This document shows, in pieces, positions 9,415 to 17,865 of a stretch of DNA of 44,291 nt. How positions within the stretch are numbered: the stretch's first letter is position 1; each line of letters opens with the position of its first letter. Source of the stretch: Arsenophonus sp046530785 (GTDB lineage Bacteria > Pseudomonadota > Gammaproteobacteria > Enterobacterales > Enterobacteriaceae); contig JBHEQT010000021.1 of assembly GCA_046530785.1 (NCBI GenBank), positions 1 through 44,291 of the forward strand, read 5' to 3'. Below the pieces are notes generated by a model. The model saw nothing but the letters and a program-made list of their open reading frames with translations. It was not told where the DNA came from and did not search any database. Both the position numbers and the translations under genes were made by a program.

Positions 9415-10347
9415 ATGCTTAATTTTGCAATGATTTTTCCTGGACAAGGTTCCCAATTTCTGGGAATGTTATCTGATTTAGCAAAAGAGTTTTCAGTAGT
9501 AGAGGAAATATTTTCTGAGTCTTCTAATGTATTAGGATATGATTTATGGGATTTGGTTCAGAATGGTTCTCAAAAAGAATTAAATAAAACTTGGAAAACG
9601 CAACCAGCAATTTTATCTGCATCTGTAGCAATTTTTCAAGCATGGAAGAAAAAAATGGGTAAAATGCCTAAAATAATGGCAGGTCATAGTTTAGGCGAAT
9701 ATTCTGCATTAGTTTGTGCTGATGTCATTGATTTTAAGTCAGCTATAAAATTAGTTGAATTGCGTGGAAAATTGATGGAAGAATCTATAAGAACAAAGGA
9801 GGGTGCTATGTATGCAATTATTGGTTTAAATAATGAATCCATATTAGCATCATGTGAACAAGCTGCGCAAGGACAAGTGGTTTCTGCTGTTAATTTTAAT
9901 TCGCCTGGACAAGTTGTTATTTCGGGAGAAAAGACTGCTGTTAAAAGAGCAGCGATTTTATGTAAAACTGCTGGTGCAAGACGTATTCTTCCATTAACTA
10001 TCAATGTACCTTCACATTGTTTATTAATGAAGCCAGCAGCAAAGAAATTAGCACAAGTATTAGAAACAGTTGTGTTTAAAAAACCTAATATTGCTGTTGT
10101 AAATAATGTTGATGTTAAAATCGAAAACTCGGTAGATGCTATTCGGTATGCTTTAGTTAGACAGTTGTATAATCCTGTACGTTGGGTTGAAACTATCGAA
10201 TTCATGGCTGAACAAGGGATTGTAAAATTACTAGAAATAGGACCAAGTAAGGTATTAACAGGTTTAACTAAACACATTATGAGTAACATTAATTCAGTAG
10301 CGATTAATGATTCCGTATCATTAAACGATGCGTTGATAAATAATTGA
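9415..10347 (+). CDS. fabD: Malonyl-CoA:ACP transacylase
   Basis: Moves malonyl from CoA to acyl carrier protein, supplying the extender unit for FabH and FabF. The 310 residues compare with 309 in E. coli. Visible motifs are FPGQGSQ near the N-terminus, the nucleophile serine in GHSLGEYSA (about 92), the conserved arginine in VELRGKLM (about 117) and the catalytic histidine in NVPSHCLLMKPAA (about 201). An AAAGGA ribosome-binding site precedes the ATG, 21 bp after fabH. The stop is six bases before fabG, indicating co-transcription. Confidence 0.98.
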   Translation: MLNFAMIFPGQGSQFLGMLSDLAKEFSVVEEIFSESSNVLGYDLWDLVQNGSQKELNKTWKTQPAILSASVAIFQAWKKKMGKMPKIMAGHSLGEYSALVCADVIDFKSAIKLVELRGKLMEESIRTKEGAMYAIIGLNNESILASCEQAAQGQVVSAVNFNSPGQVVISGEKTAVKRAAILCKTAGARRILPLTINVPSHCLLMKPAAKKLAQVLETVVFKKPNIAVVNNVDVKIENSVDAIRYALVRQLYNPVRWVETIEFMAEQGIVKLLEIGPSKVLTGLTKHIMSNINSVAINDSVSLNDALINN

Positions 10348-10353
10348 GGAAAC

Positions 10354-11088
10354 ATGAATTTTGATGGGAAAATAGCTTTAGTGACTGGTGCAAGAAGAGG
10401 TATTGGGAAGGCAATAGCTGAATTATTCGCTGAGCGTGGTGCAAAAGTAGTTGGTACTGCTACTAATAAAAAAGGTGCTGATATGATCAGTGCTTGTTTT
10501 GGTGATAAAGGTAAAGGTTATATCTTAAATGTTAGAGACCCTATATCTATTGATAACACTCTTTCTAAAATTCGTGAAGAATTTGGTGAAATTGATATAT
10601 TAGTTAATAATGCAGGTATTACTAATGATAATTTATTACTGAGAATGAAAAAAGAAGAGTGGAATAGAGTTATTGATACGAACTTAACCTCGATCTTTAA
10701 TTTATCTAAAGCCATATTGCATTCAATGATAAAAAAACATTATGGTCGTATTATCTCTATTGGGTCAGTAGTTGGAGCATTAGGTAACATTGGACAAGCG
10801 AATTATGCAGCAGCTAAAGCAGGTGTTATCGCTTTTAGTAAATCATTAGCGCGTGAAGTAGCTAAGCGTGGTATTACAGTAAATATTGTTTCACCTGGTT
10901 TTATAGAGACCGACATGACTCGAGCATTAACAGATAAACATCGAGAAATAATTTTAACCAGTGTTCCTTTAGGACGACTCGGTGACGCAAAAGAAATTGC
11001 CAGCGCTGTAGTATTTTTAGCTTCTGATGAAGCATCTTACATTACGGGTGAAACATTACATGTCAATGGTGGAATGTGTATGATTTAA
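10354..11088 (+). CDS. fabG: 3-oxoacyl-ACP reductase
   Basis: NADPH-dependent reduction of 3-oxoacyl-ACP, the first reduction of each elongation cycle. The 244 residues equal the E. coli length. It is a classical short-chain dehydrogenase: cofactor-binding TGARRGIG (about 11-18), NNAG (about 86), catalytic serine in SIGSVVG and the YAAAKAG motif with the active Tyr and Lys (about 151 and 155). The ribosome-binding site GAGGA overlaps the fabD stop, so translation of the two is probably coupled. Confidence 0.98.
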   Translation: MNFDGKIALVTGARRGIGKAIAELFAERGAKVVGTATNKKGADMISACFGDKGKGYILNVRDPISIDNTLSKIREEFGEIDILVNNAGITNDNLLLRMKKEEWNRVIDTNLTSIFNLSKAILHSMIKKHYGRIISIGSVVGALGNIGQANYAAAKAGVIAFSKSLAREVAKRGITVNIVSPGFIETDMTRALTDKHREIILTSVPLGRLGDAKEIASAVVFLASDEASYITGETLHVNGGMCMI

Positions 11089-11094
11089 AAACCA

Positions 11095-11116
11095 ATTAAT
11101 CATTTGCATGATTAAT
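11095..11116. repeat. Inverted repeat just after fabG
   Basis: ATTAATCAT (11095-11103) and ATGATTAAT (11108-11116) form perfect 9-bp arms around TTGC. The repeat begins seven bases after the fabG stop codon and overlaps the proposed -35 box of acpP. It could be an operator, an mRNA-processing hairpin that separates acpP from the upstream message, or a weak terminator. Confidence 0.4.
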
Positions 11117-11134
11117 GTTAAAATAGGATATAAT
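11104..11134 (+). promoter_or_regulatory. Possible acpP promoter
   Basis: TTGCAT (11104-11109) and a consensus TATAAT (11129-11134) are separated by 19 bp, slightly longer than the ideal 17. In E. coli acpP is strongly expressed and also has a promoter between fabG and acpP. Start codon to -10 distance (about 100 bp) would leave a leader. TATAAT-like strings are common in AT-rich DNA, so support is modest. Confidence 0.35.
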
Positions 11135-11237
11135 AATGCAAAATCAGATTCTAATTACCCAGGATTAGTTTTTACTTTTCCTGTATCTAAAATACGAAAC
11201 CATCGTGAAAGCGAATTTTAATAGGAATTTAAATAGT

Positions 11238-11498
11238 ATGAGCACTAAAGAAGAACATATTGACAACAATATTGAAAAACGTGTTAAGAAAATAATTGCT
11301 GAACAGTTAGGTGTTAAAGAGGATGAAGTTAGAAATAATTCTTCATTTGTTGAAGATTTAGGTGCAGATTCTCTTGATACTGTTGAATTAGTCATGGCAT
11401 TAGAAGAAGAATTTGATATTGAAATTCCTGATGAAGAAGCAGAAAAAATAACAACAGTACAGGCAGCTATTGATTATATTGATAATAATAAGTCTTAA
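11238..11498 (+). CDS. acpP: Acyl carrier protein with enlarged N-terminus
   Basis: Carries growing acyl chains on a phosphopantetheine arm. Residues 12-86 match E. coli AcpP closely, including the modification site DSLDTVELVMALEEEFD (Ser45 here, Ser36 in mature E. coli protein) and the helix that docks partner enzymes. The N-terminus differs: MST is followed by KEEHIDNN before IEKRVKKI, whereas E. coli reads MSTIEERVKKI, giving 86 residues instead of 78. KEEHI and IEKRV resemble each other, so the extra eight residues may be a small duplication. The start at 11238 was chosen because MST is conserved; AGGA lies 11 bases before it. A longer frame from GTG at 11205 has no family support. Confidence 0.96.
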   Translation: MSTKEEHIDNNIEKRVKKIIAEQLGVKEDEVRNNSSFVEDLGADSLDTVELVMALEEEFDIEIPDEEAEKITTVQAAIDYIDNNKS

Positions 11499-11541
11499 TC
11501 CTTAAGTTAGGTATAGAAAAGAGAGATTTATACAGATATTC

Positions 11542-11561
11542 AGGCGGTCGATCGACCGCCT
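11542..11561. terminator. GC-rich perfect palindrome between acpP and fabF
   Basis: AGGCGGTCGATCGACCGCCT is a perfect 20-nt palindrome, in effect an 8-bp GC-rich stem with a GATC loop. It lies 44 bp after the acpP stop and 42 bp before fabF, and is followed by TATATTTTAAAAC, a weak T-rich tail. It is the most stable hairpin seen in the window. Likely roles are partial terminator or 3' stabiliser of the abundant acpP message. Confidence 0.6.
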
Positions 11562-11602
11562 ATATTTTAAAACTTATTATCTTTTTTTTTGGAGAAAAAA
11601 AC

Positions 11603-12868
11603 GTGTCTAAACGTCGAGTAGTTGTGACTGGACTCGGCATGTTATCTCCTGTCGGCAATACAGTTGAATCATCTTGGAATGCTGTATGTGCTGGACAGAG
11701 TGGTATCAGTCTTATAGAGGATTTTAATACTGAAAACCATATAACCAAATTCGCTGGTCTAGTTAAAGATTTTAATCATAACGATTATGGTATTTCATTT
11801 AAAGATGCGCGCAAAATGGATCTTTTTATTCAATATGGAATCGCTGCTGGTAAACAAGCTATCGAAGATGCAGACATTGAAATCACAAAAAAAAATGAGC
11901 ATCGTATTGGTGCGGCAATTGGTTCTGGAATTGGAGGATTAGGCCTAATTCAAAAAAATTGTGATGCATTATTTAATAATGGCCCACGTAAAGTAAGTCC
12001 TTTTTTTGTTCCTTCAACTATTATCAATATGGTGGCTGGACACTTAAGTATTATTTATGGTTTTAAAGGTCCAACTATCTCCATTTCTACCGCTTGTACT
12101 TCAGGAGTTCATAATATTGGTCATGCAGCGCGTATTATTGCTTATGGAGACGCTGATATCATGTTGGCAGGTGGGGCAGAAAAAGCAAGTACATCTTTAG
12201 GTATTTCTGGCTTTTCTTCTCTTAAAGCTTTATCAAGACGTAATGACAAACCTGAACGAGCAAGTTGTCCTTGGGATCAAGAGAGAGATGGTTTTGTATT
12301 AGGAGATGGTTCTGGTATTTTAGTATTGGAAGAATATCAACATGCTAAAAATCGAGGCGCTAAAATTTATGCTGAATTTGCTGGTTTTGGAATGAGTAGT
12401 GATGCATATCATATAACATTACCACCAGAAAATGGTGAAGGTGCAGCGATGTCTATGATAAATGCACTACACGATGCAGGTATAGATCCAAAAAAAGTAG
12501 GGTATATTAATGCTCATGGGACATCAACACCAGCAGGAGATATTGCTGAGGCGAGAGCAGTTGCATCGGTTTATCAAGATGAAAGTAAAATATTTCTTAG
12601 CTCAACTAAATCTATGACAGGTCATTTATTAGGAGCAGCAGGTGCAATTGAGGCTATCTTTACAATTTTATCATTAAGAGATCAACTTATTCCTCCAACA
12701 ATTAACCTTGAAAATCTCGATACTAAATTAGATGAATTAGTAAAAACAGGCCGATTAGATTTTGTTCCGGAAGAGAAACGTAAAGTTAAAAATATGCAGT
12801 ATGCATTATGTAATTCTTTTGGTTTTGGCGGTACAAATGGTTCAATTATTTTTCGTAAAATTAATTAA
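11603..12868 (+). CDS. fabF: 3-oxoacyl-ACP synthase II (KAS II)
   Basis: Elongates acyl-ACP by two carbons per cycle; in E. coli it also converts C16:1 to C18:1. It begins at GTG (11603) with MSKRRVVVTGLGMLSP, the family's standard start, and GGAG lies just upstream. Catalytic residues are in place: cysteine in TACTSGVHNIG (about 163), histidine in NAHGTSTPAGD (about 303) and histidine in KSMTGHLLGAAGA (about 340). The C-terminal CNSFGFGGTNGS is intact. Length is 421 against 413 in E. coli; seven extra residues lie in the surface segment LDTKLDELVKTGRLDFVP near residue 375-390. Confidence 0.98.
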   Translation: MSKRRVVVTGLGMLSPVGNTVESSWNAVCAGQSGISLIEDFNTENHITKFAGLVKDFNHNDYGISFKDARKMDLFIQYGIAAGKQAIEDADIEITKKNEHRIGAAIGSGIGGLGLIQKNCDALFNNGPRKVSPFFVPSTIINMVAGHLSIIYGFKGPTISISTACTSGVHNIGHAARIIAYGDADIMLAGGAEKASTSLGISGFSSLKALSRRNDKPERASCPWDQERDGFVLGDGSGILVLEEYQHAKNRGAKIYAEFAGFGMSSDAYHITLPPENGEGAAMSMINALHDAGIDPKKVGYINAHGTSTPAGDIAEARAVASVYQDESKIFLSSTKSMTGHLLGAAGAIEAIFTILSLRDQLIPPTINLENLDTKLDELVKTGRLDFVPEEKRKVKNMQYALCNSFGFGGTNGSIIFRKIN

Positions 12869-12893
12869 TCTAATAAAATAACTCTATTTAATA

Positions 12894-12927
12894 TAGATAT
12901 TTTCATTTATATAAATGAAAATATCTA
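12894..12927. terminator. 34-nt perfect palindrome after fabF
   Basis: The 17-nt arm starting TAGATATTTTC (12894-12910) is the exact reverse complement of 12911-12927. It begins 25 bp after the fabF stop and ends about 50 bp before pabC. It could form a long AT-rich hairpin ending the fab transcript. There is no T-run after it, so calling it a terminator is an inference from position and perfect symmetry. Confidence 0.4.
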
Positions 12928-12980
12928 ATAAACTATACTGACAAATGCTGAATATTCAGTTTGATTGATAAGTTAAAATT

Positions 12981-13817
12981 ATGATTTGTTGGATTAATGG
13001 TGAGGAAAGAAATTATATTTCTATAATGGATAGAGTTGTTCAATTCGGTGATGGTTGTTTTACAACTATACGGATAGTTGGACATCAACCTGCTTTATTG
13101 ACGTATCACATTTATCGATTACAAAAAGCTATTAAACAATTACTTTTGCCTACATTAGATTGGAAAAATCTTACTTCTGATGTAAATCAGATAGCACAAT
13201 TAAATAAAAATGATTTAGCAGTTATTAAAATTATTATTAGTCGTGGTGAAGGTGGAAGAGGGTATAGTATATCGAGCTTTAAAAAAGCAAGTGTTATTAT
13301 TTTATTATATGATTATCCATCTATATATTTAAATAAACGAAAAACGGGTATTAATTTAATATTGAGTACTGTACCAGTAAATAATAATCGTTATTTAGCA
13401 GGTATTAAACATTTAAATCGGTTAGAGCAAATTTTAATAAAACAACAAATTGAATTATTGAATGTTGATGAAGCTATTGTAACAGATACCAATGGTATTT
13501 TGATTGGTTGTTGTGCGGCAAATATTTTTTTGCGTAAAGGAAAAAAGATTTATACTCCAAATTTAAATTATGCTGGTATTAAAGGTGTAATGCGTAAAAA
13601 AGTTATTTCTTATTTATCTAATACTGATTACGAACTTTTCTATATCAAGGATAATCCTAATATATTAGTACATATTGATGAGGTGATTATTACTAATTCT
13701 TTAATGCCAATATTATCAGTTAACTGCATTTTCAATCAAGAAAAACAAAAAGTATGTCAGTATTATTCTCGTGAATTATTCAATTTTCTTTTGCCATTCT
13801 GTTTATCATTAAATTAA
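12981..13817 (+). CDS. pabC: Aminodeoxychorismate lyase
   Basis: Pyridoxal-phosphate enzyme that releases pyruvate from 4-amino-4-deoxychorismate to give p-aminobenzoate for folate. It has 278 residues (E. coli 269) and belongs to the class IV aminotransferase fold. Family marks are the start MICWINGE, the RGEGGRGYSI block and GIKHLNRLEQILIKQQ, which carries the cofactor lysine, followed by DEAIVTDTNGIL. Sequence is more diverged than its neighbours. The order fabF-pabC-mltG-tmk-holB is the standard one. Whether pabA and pabB exist elsewhere cannot be seen here. Confidence 0.93.
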   Translation: MICWINGEERNYISIMDRVVQFGDGCFTTIRIVGHQPALLTYHIYRLQKAIKQLLLPTLDWKNLTSDVNQIAQLNKNDLAVIKIIISRGEGGRGYSISSFKKASVIILLYDYPSIYLNKRKTGINLILSTVPVNNNRYLAGIKHLNRLEQILIKQQIELLNVDEAIVTDTNGILIGCCAANIFLRKGKKIYTPNLNYAGIKGVMRKKVISYLSNTDYELFYIKDNPNILVHIDEVIITNSLMPILSVNCIFNQEKQKVCQYYSRELFNFLLPFCLSLN

Positions 13818-13873
13818 TTTAATGATTAATATTAGATATATTTTAAAGTGTAATATTAGAAAATGAGTTTTAA

Positions 13874-14899
13874 ATGAAGTATGAAAAACAAATATTGAGA
13901 TTAATTATTTTTTCATTAATATTGAGTGGGTGTATTTTTTATATATTTTATCGTAAAATACAAAATTACGCTGATACAGTTATTAATATTTATAAAACAA
14001 TTATTTTTACTTTACCTTCAGGTATAGATCGAGCACAATTAGAATTGTTATTAATAGAAAAAAAAATAATAAATCCTGATCATAAATTTCAGTGGTTGCT
14101 AAGATTAGAACCACAATTAGCAAAATTTAAAGCGGGAACATATCGATTAAATCTTGGAATCTCTTTGCGAACAATGTTGGAAATGTTCTTTCTTGGTAAA
14201 GAAGCACAATTTAGTTTGTTATTTATTGAAGGATCTCGTTTTGAAGATTGGAAAAAAACGTTATATCAAGCTCCTTGTTTAAAACGAACTATTAAAAATA
14301 AGTCTGATGAAAAACTAGCAAAGCAACTAGGATTACAGTCTGGTCAATCACTAGAAGGGTTGTTTTATCCAGATACTTATTATTATACAGCAGAAGTTAG
14401 TGATATTGAAATATTAAAGCAGGCATATCAGAAAATGTTAATGGTTCTTGAATATGAATGGAAAAAACGAGACTCTAATTTACCATATAAAAGGCCATAT
14501 GAGATGTTAATAATCGCTTCAATTATTGAAAAAGAAACTAGTATTGATATAGAGAAAGCTAAAATTGCTTCGGTATTTATTAATAGATTAAAGAAAAAAA
14601 TTCGTTTGCAAACGGATTCTACTGTTATATACGGTTTAGGTAATAAGTACCATGGGGAACTTTATCGTAGTGACTTAAACAATCCGAGTTCTTATAACAC
14701 GTATTTTATTTTTGGTTTACCACCTTCACCAATTTCTATGCCAGGAAGAGCTTCAATTAAAGCATCGGCTCATCCTAATAAAACTAATTATTTTTATTTT
14801 GTTGCAACGGGTAATGGTGGACATACTTTTAGTAGCAATTTTAATGATCATAATAAGGCAGTTAAACATTATCGTCAGATAAAAAATAAAAATAAATGA
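13874..14899 (+). CDS. mltG: Endolytic murein transglycosylase MltG
   Basis: Inner-membrane enzyme that cuts nascent peptidoglycan strands and is thought to end glycan polymerisation. The 341 residues match E. coli (340). A single N-terminal membrane segment lies at about residues 8-28 (LIIFSLILSGCIFYIFY). The YceG domain contains the catalytic glutamate in IIEKETS, then ASVFINRL, LQTDSTVIYGLG and the C-terminal AHPNKTNYFYFVATGNGGHTF. The TGA stop overlaps the tmk start as ATGA, indicating translational coupling. Confidence 0.96.
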   Translation: MKYEKQILRLIIFSLILSGCIFYIFYRKIQNYADTVINIYKTIIFTLPSGIDRAQLELLLIEKKIINPDHKFQWLLRLEPQLAKFKAGTYRLNLGISLRTMLEMFFLGKEAQFSLLFIEGSRFEDWKKTLYQAPCLKRTIKNKSDEKLAKQLGLQSGQSLEGLFYPDTYYYTAEVSDIEILKQAYQKMLMVLEYEWKKRDSNLPYKRPYEMLIIASIIEKETSIDIEKAKIASVFINRLKKKIRLQTDSTVIYGLGNKYHGELYRSDLNNPSSYNTYFIFGLPPSPISMPGRASIKASAHPNKTNYFYFVATGNGGHTFSSNFNDHNKAVKHYRQIKNKNK

Positions 14900-15531
14900 A
14901 AGGTAGTTATATAGTTATTGAAGGTCTTGAAGGAGCAGGAAAAACTACTACGATAAAAACTGTTGTAGAAATACTTTCTAAAGTGGGAATAACTAAGATT
15001 GATTTTACACGTGAGCCTGGAGGAACACCGTTAGCAGAAAAATTGCGTAAGTTAATTAAATATGAGATTTTTGAGGAAAAAGTCACTAATAAAGCAGAAG
15101 TACTAATGATCTATGCTGCTCGTATTCAATTAATTGAAAATATCATTAAACCTTCCCTTTCAAAGGGAGTATGGGTTATTGGTGATCGTCATGATCTATC
15201 ATCACAAGCTTATCAAGGTGGAGGACGTGCACTTTCTTCTCAACTAATGAAAGTACTACGTAATACTATATTAGGTGATTTTCGTCCTGATCTAACACTA
15301 TATCTTGATATAGAACCAGATATAGGATTAAAGAGGGCAAGGGATCGTGGTGAATTAGATCGAATAGAAAAAGAGTCATTGAATTTTTTTAAGATAACTC
15401 GTCAGCGCTATCTTGAGTTAGCATCTAAAGATGAGACAATCATCACAATTGATGCTAATAAATCATTAGAGGAGGTAAAAAAAACTATTCGTAATGTATT
15501 ATTAAATTGGTTAATAGCTAAAGGTAAATAG
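14896..15531 (+). CDS. tmk: Thymidylate kinase
   Basis: Phosphorylates dTMP to dTDP, essential for making dTTP. The 211 residues compare with 213 in E. coli. The P-loop IEGLEGAGKTT (about 8-18), the TREPGGTPLAEKLR block, the DRHDLSSQAYQGGGR motif and the LID-region RARDRGELDRIE are all present. It overlaps the end of mltG by four bases and ends one base before the holB start. Confidence 0.98.
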   Translation: MKGSYIVIEGLEGAGKTTTIKTVVEILSKVGITKIDFTREPGGTPLAEKLRKLIKYEIFEEKVTNKAEVLMIYAARIQLIENIIKPSLSKGVWVIGDRHDLSSQAYQGGGRALSSQLMKVLRNTILGDFRPDLTLYLDIEPDIGLKRARDRGELDRIEKESLNFFKITRQRYLELASKDETIITIDANKSLEEVKKTIRNVLLNWLIAKGK

Positions 15532-15532
15532 A

Positions 15533-16522
15533 ATGAACTGGTATCCATGGTTAAATCAGGCATATAAGGAAATAATTTCTTTTCATCAGAAGAAACAAGG
15601 ACATCATGCATTATTATTACATACTGATATTGGAATGGGAAGTGATGCTCTCATTTACGCTATTAGTCGTTGGATAATGTGCCAATATCCAATTGGTATA
15701 AAAAGCTGTAGTACTTGTAATAGTTGTCAACTGATGTTAGCGGAGACTCATCTAGACTGGCATAAAATTACTTTAGAGAAAGGGAAAAATACGATAGGAA
15801 TTGAAGATATTCGTTATTTAACTAAAGTTTTATTTAACCATGCACATCAAGGTGGTGCTAAAATTATTTGGTTTTCTTGTATTGAAGCATTAACCGAAGA
15901 AGCAAGCAATGCTTTATTAAAAACTTTAGAAGAACCAACAAATAATACTTATTTTTTATTAGAATGTCGTAATCCTTCACTCTTATTGACGACTTTACGT
16001 AGTCGATGCTTTTATTATTACCTTTCTATTCCGAATCGTAAAATTGTAATTCCTTGGTTACAAAAACAAAAAATATTCTTATCTTTAGTTGATATTGAAA
16101 CAGCAATGAAACTTAATGGGGGTGCACCACTTACCACTTTAAAATTATTGCAGCCAGAAAATTGGTTAAAAAGAAAACAATTTTTCCAATCATTAATACA
16201 ACATTTAGCAAATAATACACTTTTTAACTGGTTACCTGAATTGGATAACCAAGATACTATAGAACGGATTAGGTGGCTGATAATCCTATTGTTGGATGCA
16301 GTAAAATGTAAACAAAAAGCAACTAATTATTGTATTAATCAAGATCAGTTATCATTAATTTCTACATTAGCCAGCATCAATTCTTTAGATAACTTATTAA
16401 AAAGTGCTACTGAATGGCAAAATTGTCGTTATCAATTAATATCAGTAATAGGATTAAATCAAAAATTACGATTAACGTCTCAGTTAATTAACTGGAAAAA
16501 TACACTATATCAGAATACGTAA
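15533..16522 (+). CDS. holB: DNA polymerase III delta' subunit
   Basis: Part of the clamp loader that places the beta clamp on DNA. 329 residues against 334 in E. coli. The four zinc-binding cysteines fall at positions 50, 59, 62 and 65, the same as in E. coli (CQYPIGIKSCSTCNSC). The modified, non-hydrolysing P-loop reads DIGMGSDA, and the SRC motif with its arginine finger is in TLRSRCFYY. Middle and C-terminal regions are more diverged. It follows tmk with a one-base gap. Confidence 0.96.
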   Translation: MNWYPWLNQAYKEIISFHQKKQGHHALLLHTDIGMGSDALIYAISRWIMCQYPIGIKSCSTCNSCQLMLAETHLDWHKITLEKGKNTIGIEDIRYLTKVLFNHAHQGGAKIIWFSCIEALTEEASNALLKTLEEPTNNTYFLLECRNPSLLLTTLRSRCFYYYLSIPNRKIVIPWLQKQKIFLSLVDIETAMKLNGGAPLTTLKLLQPENWLKRKQFFQSLIQHLANNTLFNWLPELDNQDTIERIRWLIILLLDAVKCKQKATNYCINQDQLSLISTLASINSLDNLLKSATEWQNCRYQLISVIGLNQKLRLTSQLINWKNTLYQNT

Positions 16523-16530
16523 AAATTATT

Positions 16531-17307
16531 ATGTTTTTAGTTGATTCACACTGTCATCTTGATTGTTTAGACTATAAAAATAAACATAAGAGTATCGATG
16601 ATGTCATCGAAAAAGCGGCAACTAACGAGGTAAAATATATTTTAGTTATCGCGACAACGCTGTCAGGTTTTATTGCTATGAAAGAGAAGATTGGTCAGCG
16701 TGATAATATAGCATTTTCATGTGGAATACATCCACTTAACCTTCATACAGGTTATAATTTTGATGAATTTATAGATTTAGCATCAGATATTAAAGTTATT
16801 GCGTTAGGTGAAACAGGTTTAGATTATCATTATCAAAGTGATAATGATAAATTGCAACAAACATCTTTTCGTCAACATATTCATATAGGTTGTCAATTAA
16901 AAAAACCAATTATTATTCATTCTCGAGAAGCCCAAAAAGATACATTAAGAATATTAAAAGAAGAACAGATTTCTAATTGTGGTGGTGTTTTGCACTGCTT
17001 TACAGGAGACAAGAAAATGGCTAAAGCGTTATTAAACTTGGGACTTTATATCTCATTTTCTGGTATAGTTACTTTTCATAATAGCGAACAGATCCGTCAA
17101 GCTGCACGTATGGTTCCTTTAGATCGTATCTTGATTGAAACTGATGCACCTTATTTATCTCCGATTCCTTATCGTGGTCAAGAGAATCAACCAGCTTATT
17201 TAAAAAATGTGGCGCAGTTTTTAGCAAAATTAAAAGGAGTAGATATTGAAGAAATTGCGCAAGTTACTAAAAAAAATTTTTGCGATCTTTTTCATTTAAC
17301 AATTTAA
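16531..17307 (+). CDS. ycfH: TatD-family metal-dependent hydrolase (YcfH)
   Basis: TatD-family enzymes are metal-dependent deoxyribonuclease-like hydrolases; the exact role of YcfH is not settled. 258 residues against 265 in E. coli. Metal-ligand motifs appear in order: DSHCHLDCLD (residues 5-14), GETGLDYH, PIIIHSREA, GVLHCFTG and ETDAPYLSP. It starts eight bases after holB. In E. coli ptsG and fhuE come next before hinT; both are absent here and hinT follows after 54 bp. Confidence 0.95.
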   Translation: MFLVDSHCHLDCLDYKNKHKSIDDVIEKAATNEVKYILVIATTLSGFIAMKEKIGQRDNIAFSCGIHPLNLHTGYNFDEFIDLASDIKVIALGETGLDYHYQSDNDKLQQTSFRQHIHIGCQLKKPIIIHSREAQKDTLRILKEEQISNCGGVLHCFTGDKKMAKALLNLGLYISFSGIVTFHNSEQIRQAARMVPLDRILIETDAPYLSPIPYRGQENQPAYLKNVAQFLAKLKGVDIEEIAQVTKKNFCDLFHLTI

Positions 17308-17361
17308 TGAAATTAAACTATTTATATTTTATGTTAAATAGATTTAAAGGATAAACCTAAA

Positions 17362-17721
17362 ATGACAGCAGAAACAATTTTTAATAAAATTATATACCGG
17401 GAAGTTCCTGCTGATATTGTTTATCAAGATGATTTAGTAACGGCTTTTAAGGATATAAACCCACAGGCGCCAGTTCATATTTTAATTATTCCGAATATCT
17501 TAATCAATACTATCAATGACGTGAAACATGAACATGAACAAACATTAGGTCGCATGATCATTGCATCTGGAAAAATTGCTAAGCAGGAAGGCATTTCTGA
17601 TAGTGGCTATCGTTTAATTATGAATTGTAACAAAGATGCCGGTCAAGAAATTTTTCATATTCATATGCATTTACTAGGAGGCCATCCATTAGGTCCTCTG
17701 TTAAAAAAACCAGATAGATAA
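17362..17721 (+). CDS. hinT: HIT-family purine nucleoside phosphoramidase
   Basis: Hydrolyses AMP-lysine and other adenosine phosphoramidates. The 119 residues equal the E. coli length. The histidine triad is EIFHIHMHLLGG (about 97-108), preceded by the typical N-terminal TIFNKIIYREVPADIVYQDD. AAAGGA lies before the ATG at 17362. Only about 54 bp separate it from ycfH, so it may share a transcript. Confidence 0.98.
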   Translation: MTAETIFNKIIYREVPADIVYQDDLVTAFKDINPQAPVHILIIPNILINTINDVKHEHEQTLGRMIIASGKIAKQEGISDSGYRLIMNCNKDAGQEIFHIHMHLLGGHPLGPLLKKPDR

Positions 17722-17865
17722 ATTTAAAATCTTTTTTAATTAATTTCTTTTTACAAAAGAGAAGGATATTACTTTTAATTTTAATTATAAAGAATTTATA
17801 TTTTTATTTTTAAATTTATTATTCAATTTATCTTGTAATTTAAAATAAATAGGGAGAAGGATAAA

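Noticed and set aside
9684..10355. 223-codon open frame on the minus strand across fabD
   Set aside because: It lies wholly antisense to fabD, which has all catalytic motifs; the long antisense frame is a by-product of fabD codon use.
11205..11237. Longer acpP start at GTG 11205
   Set aside because: The 11 added residues have no counterpart; MST at 11238 matches the AcpP start and has AGGA upstream.
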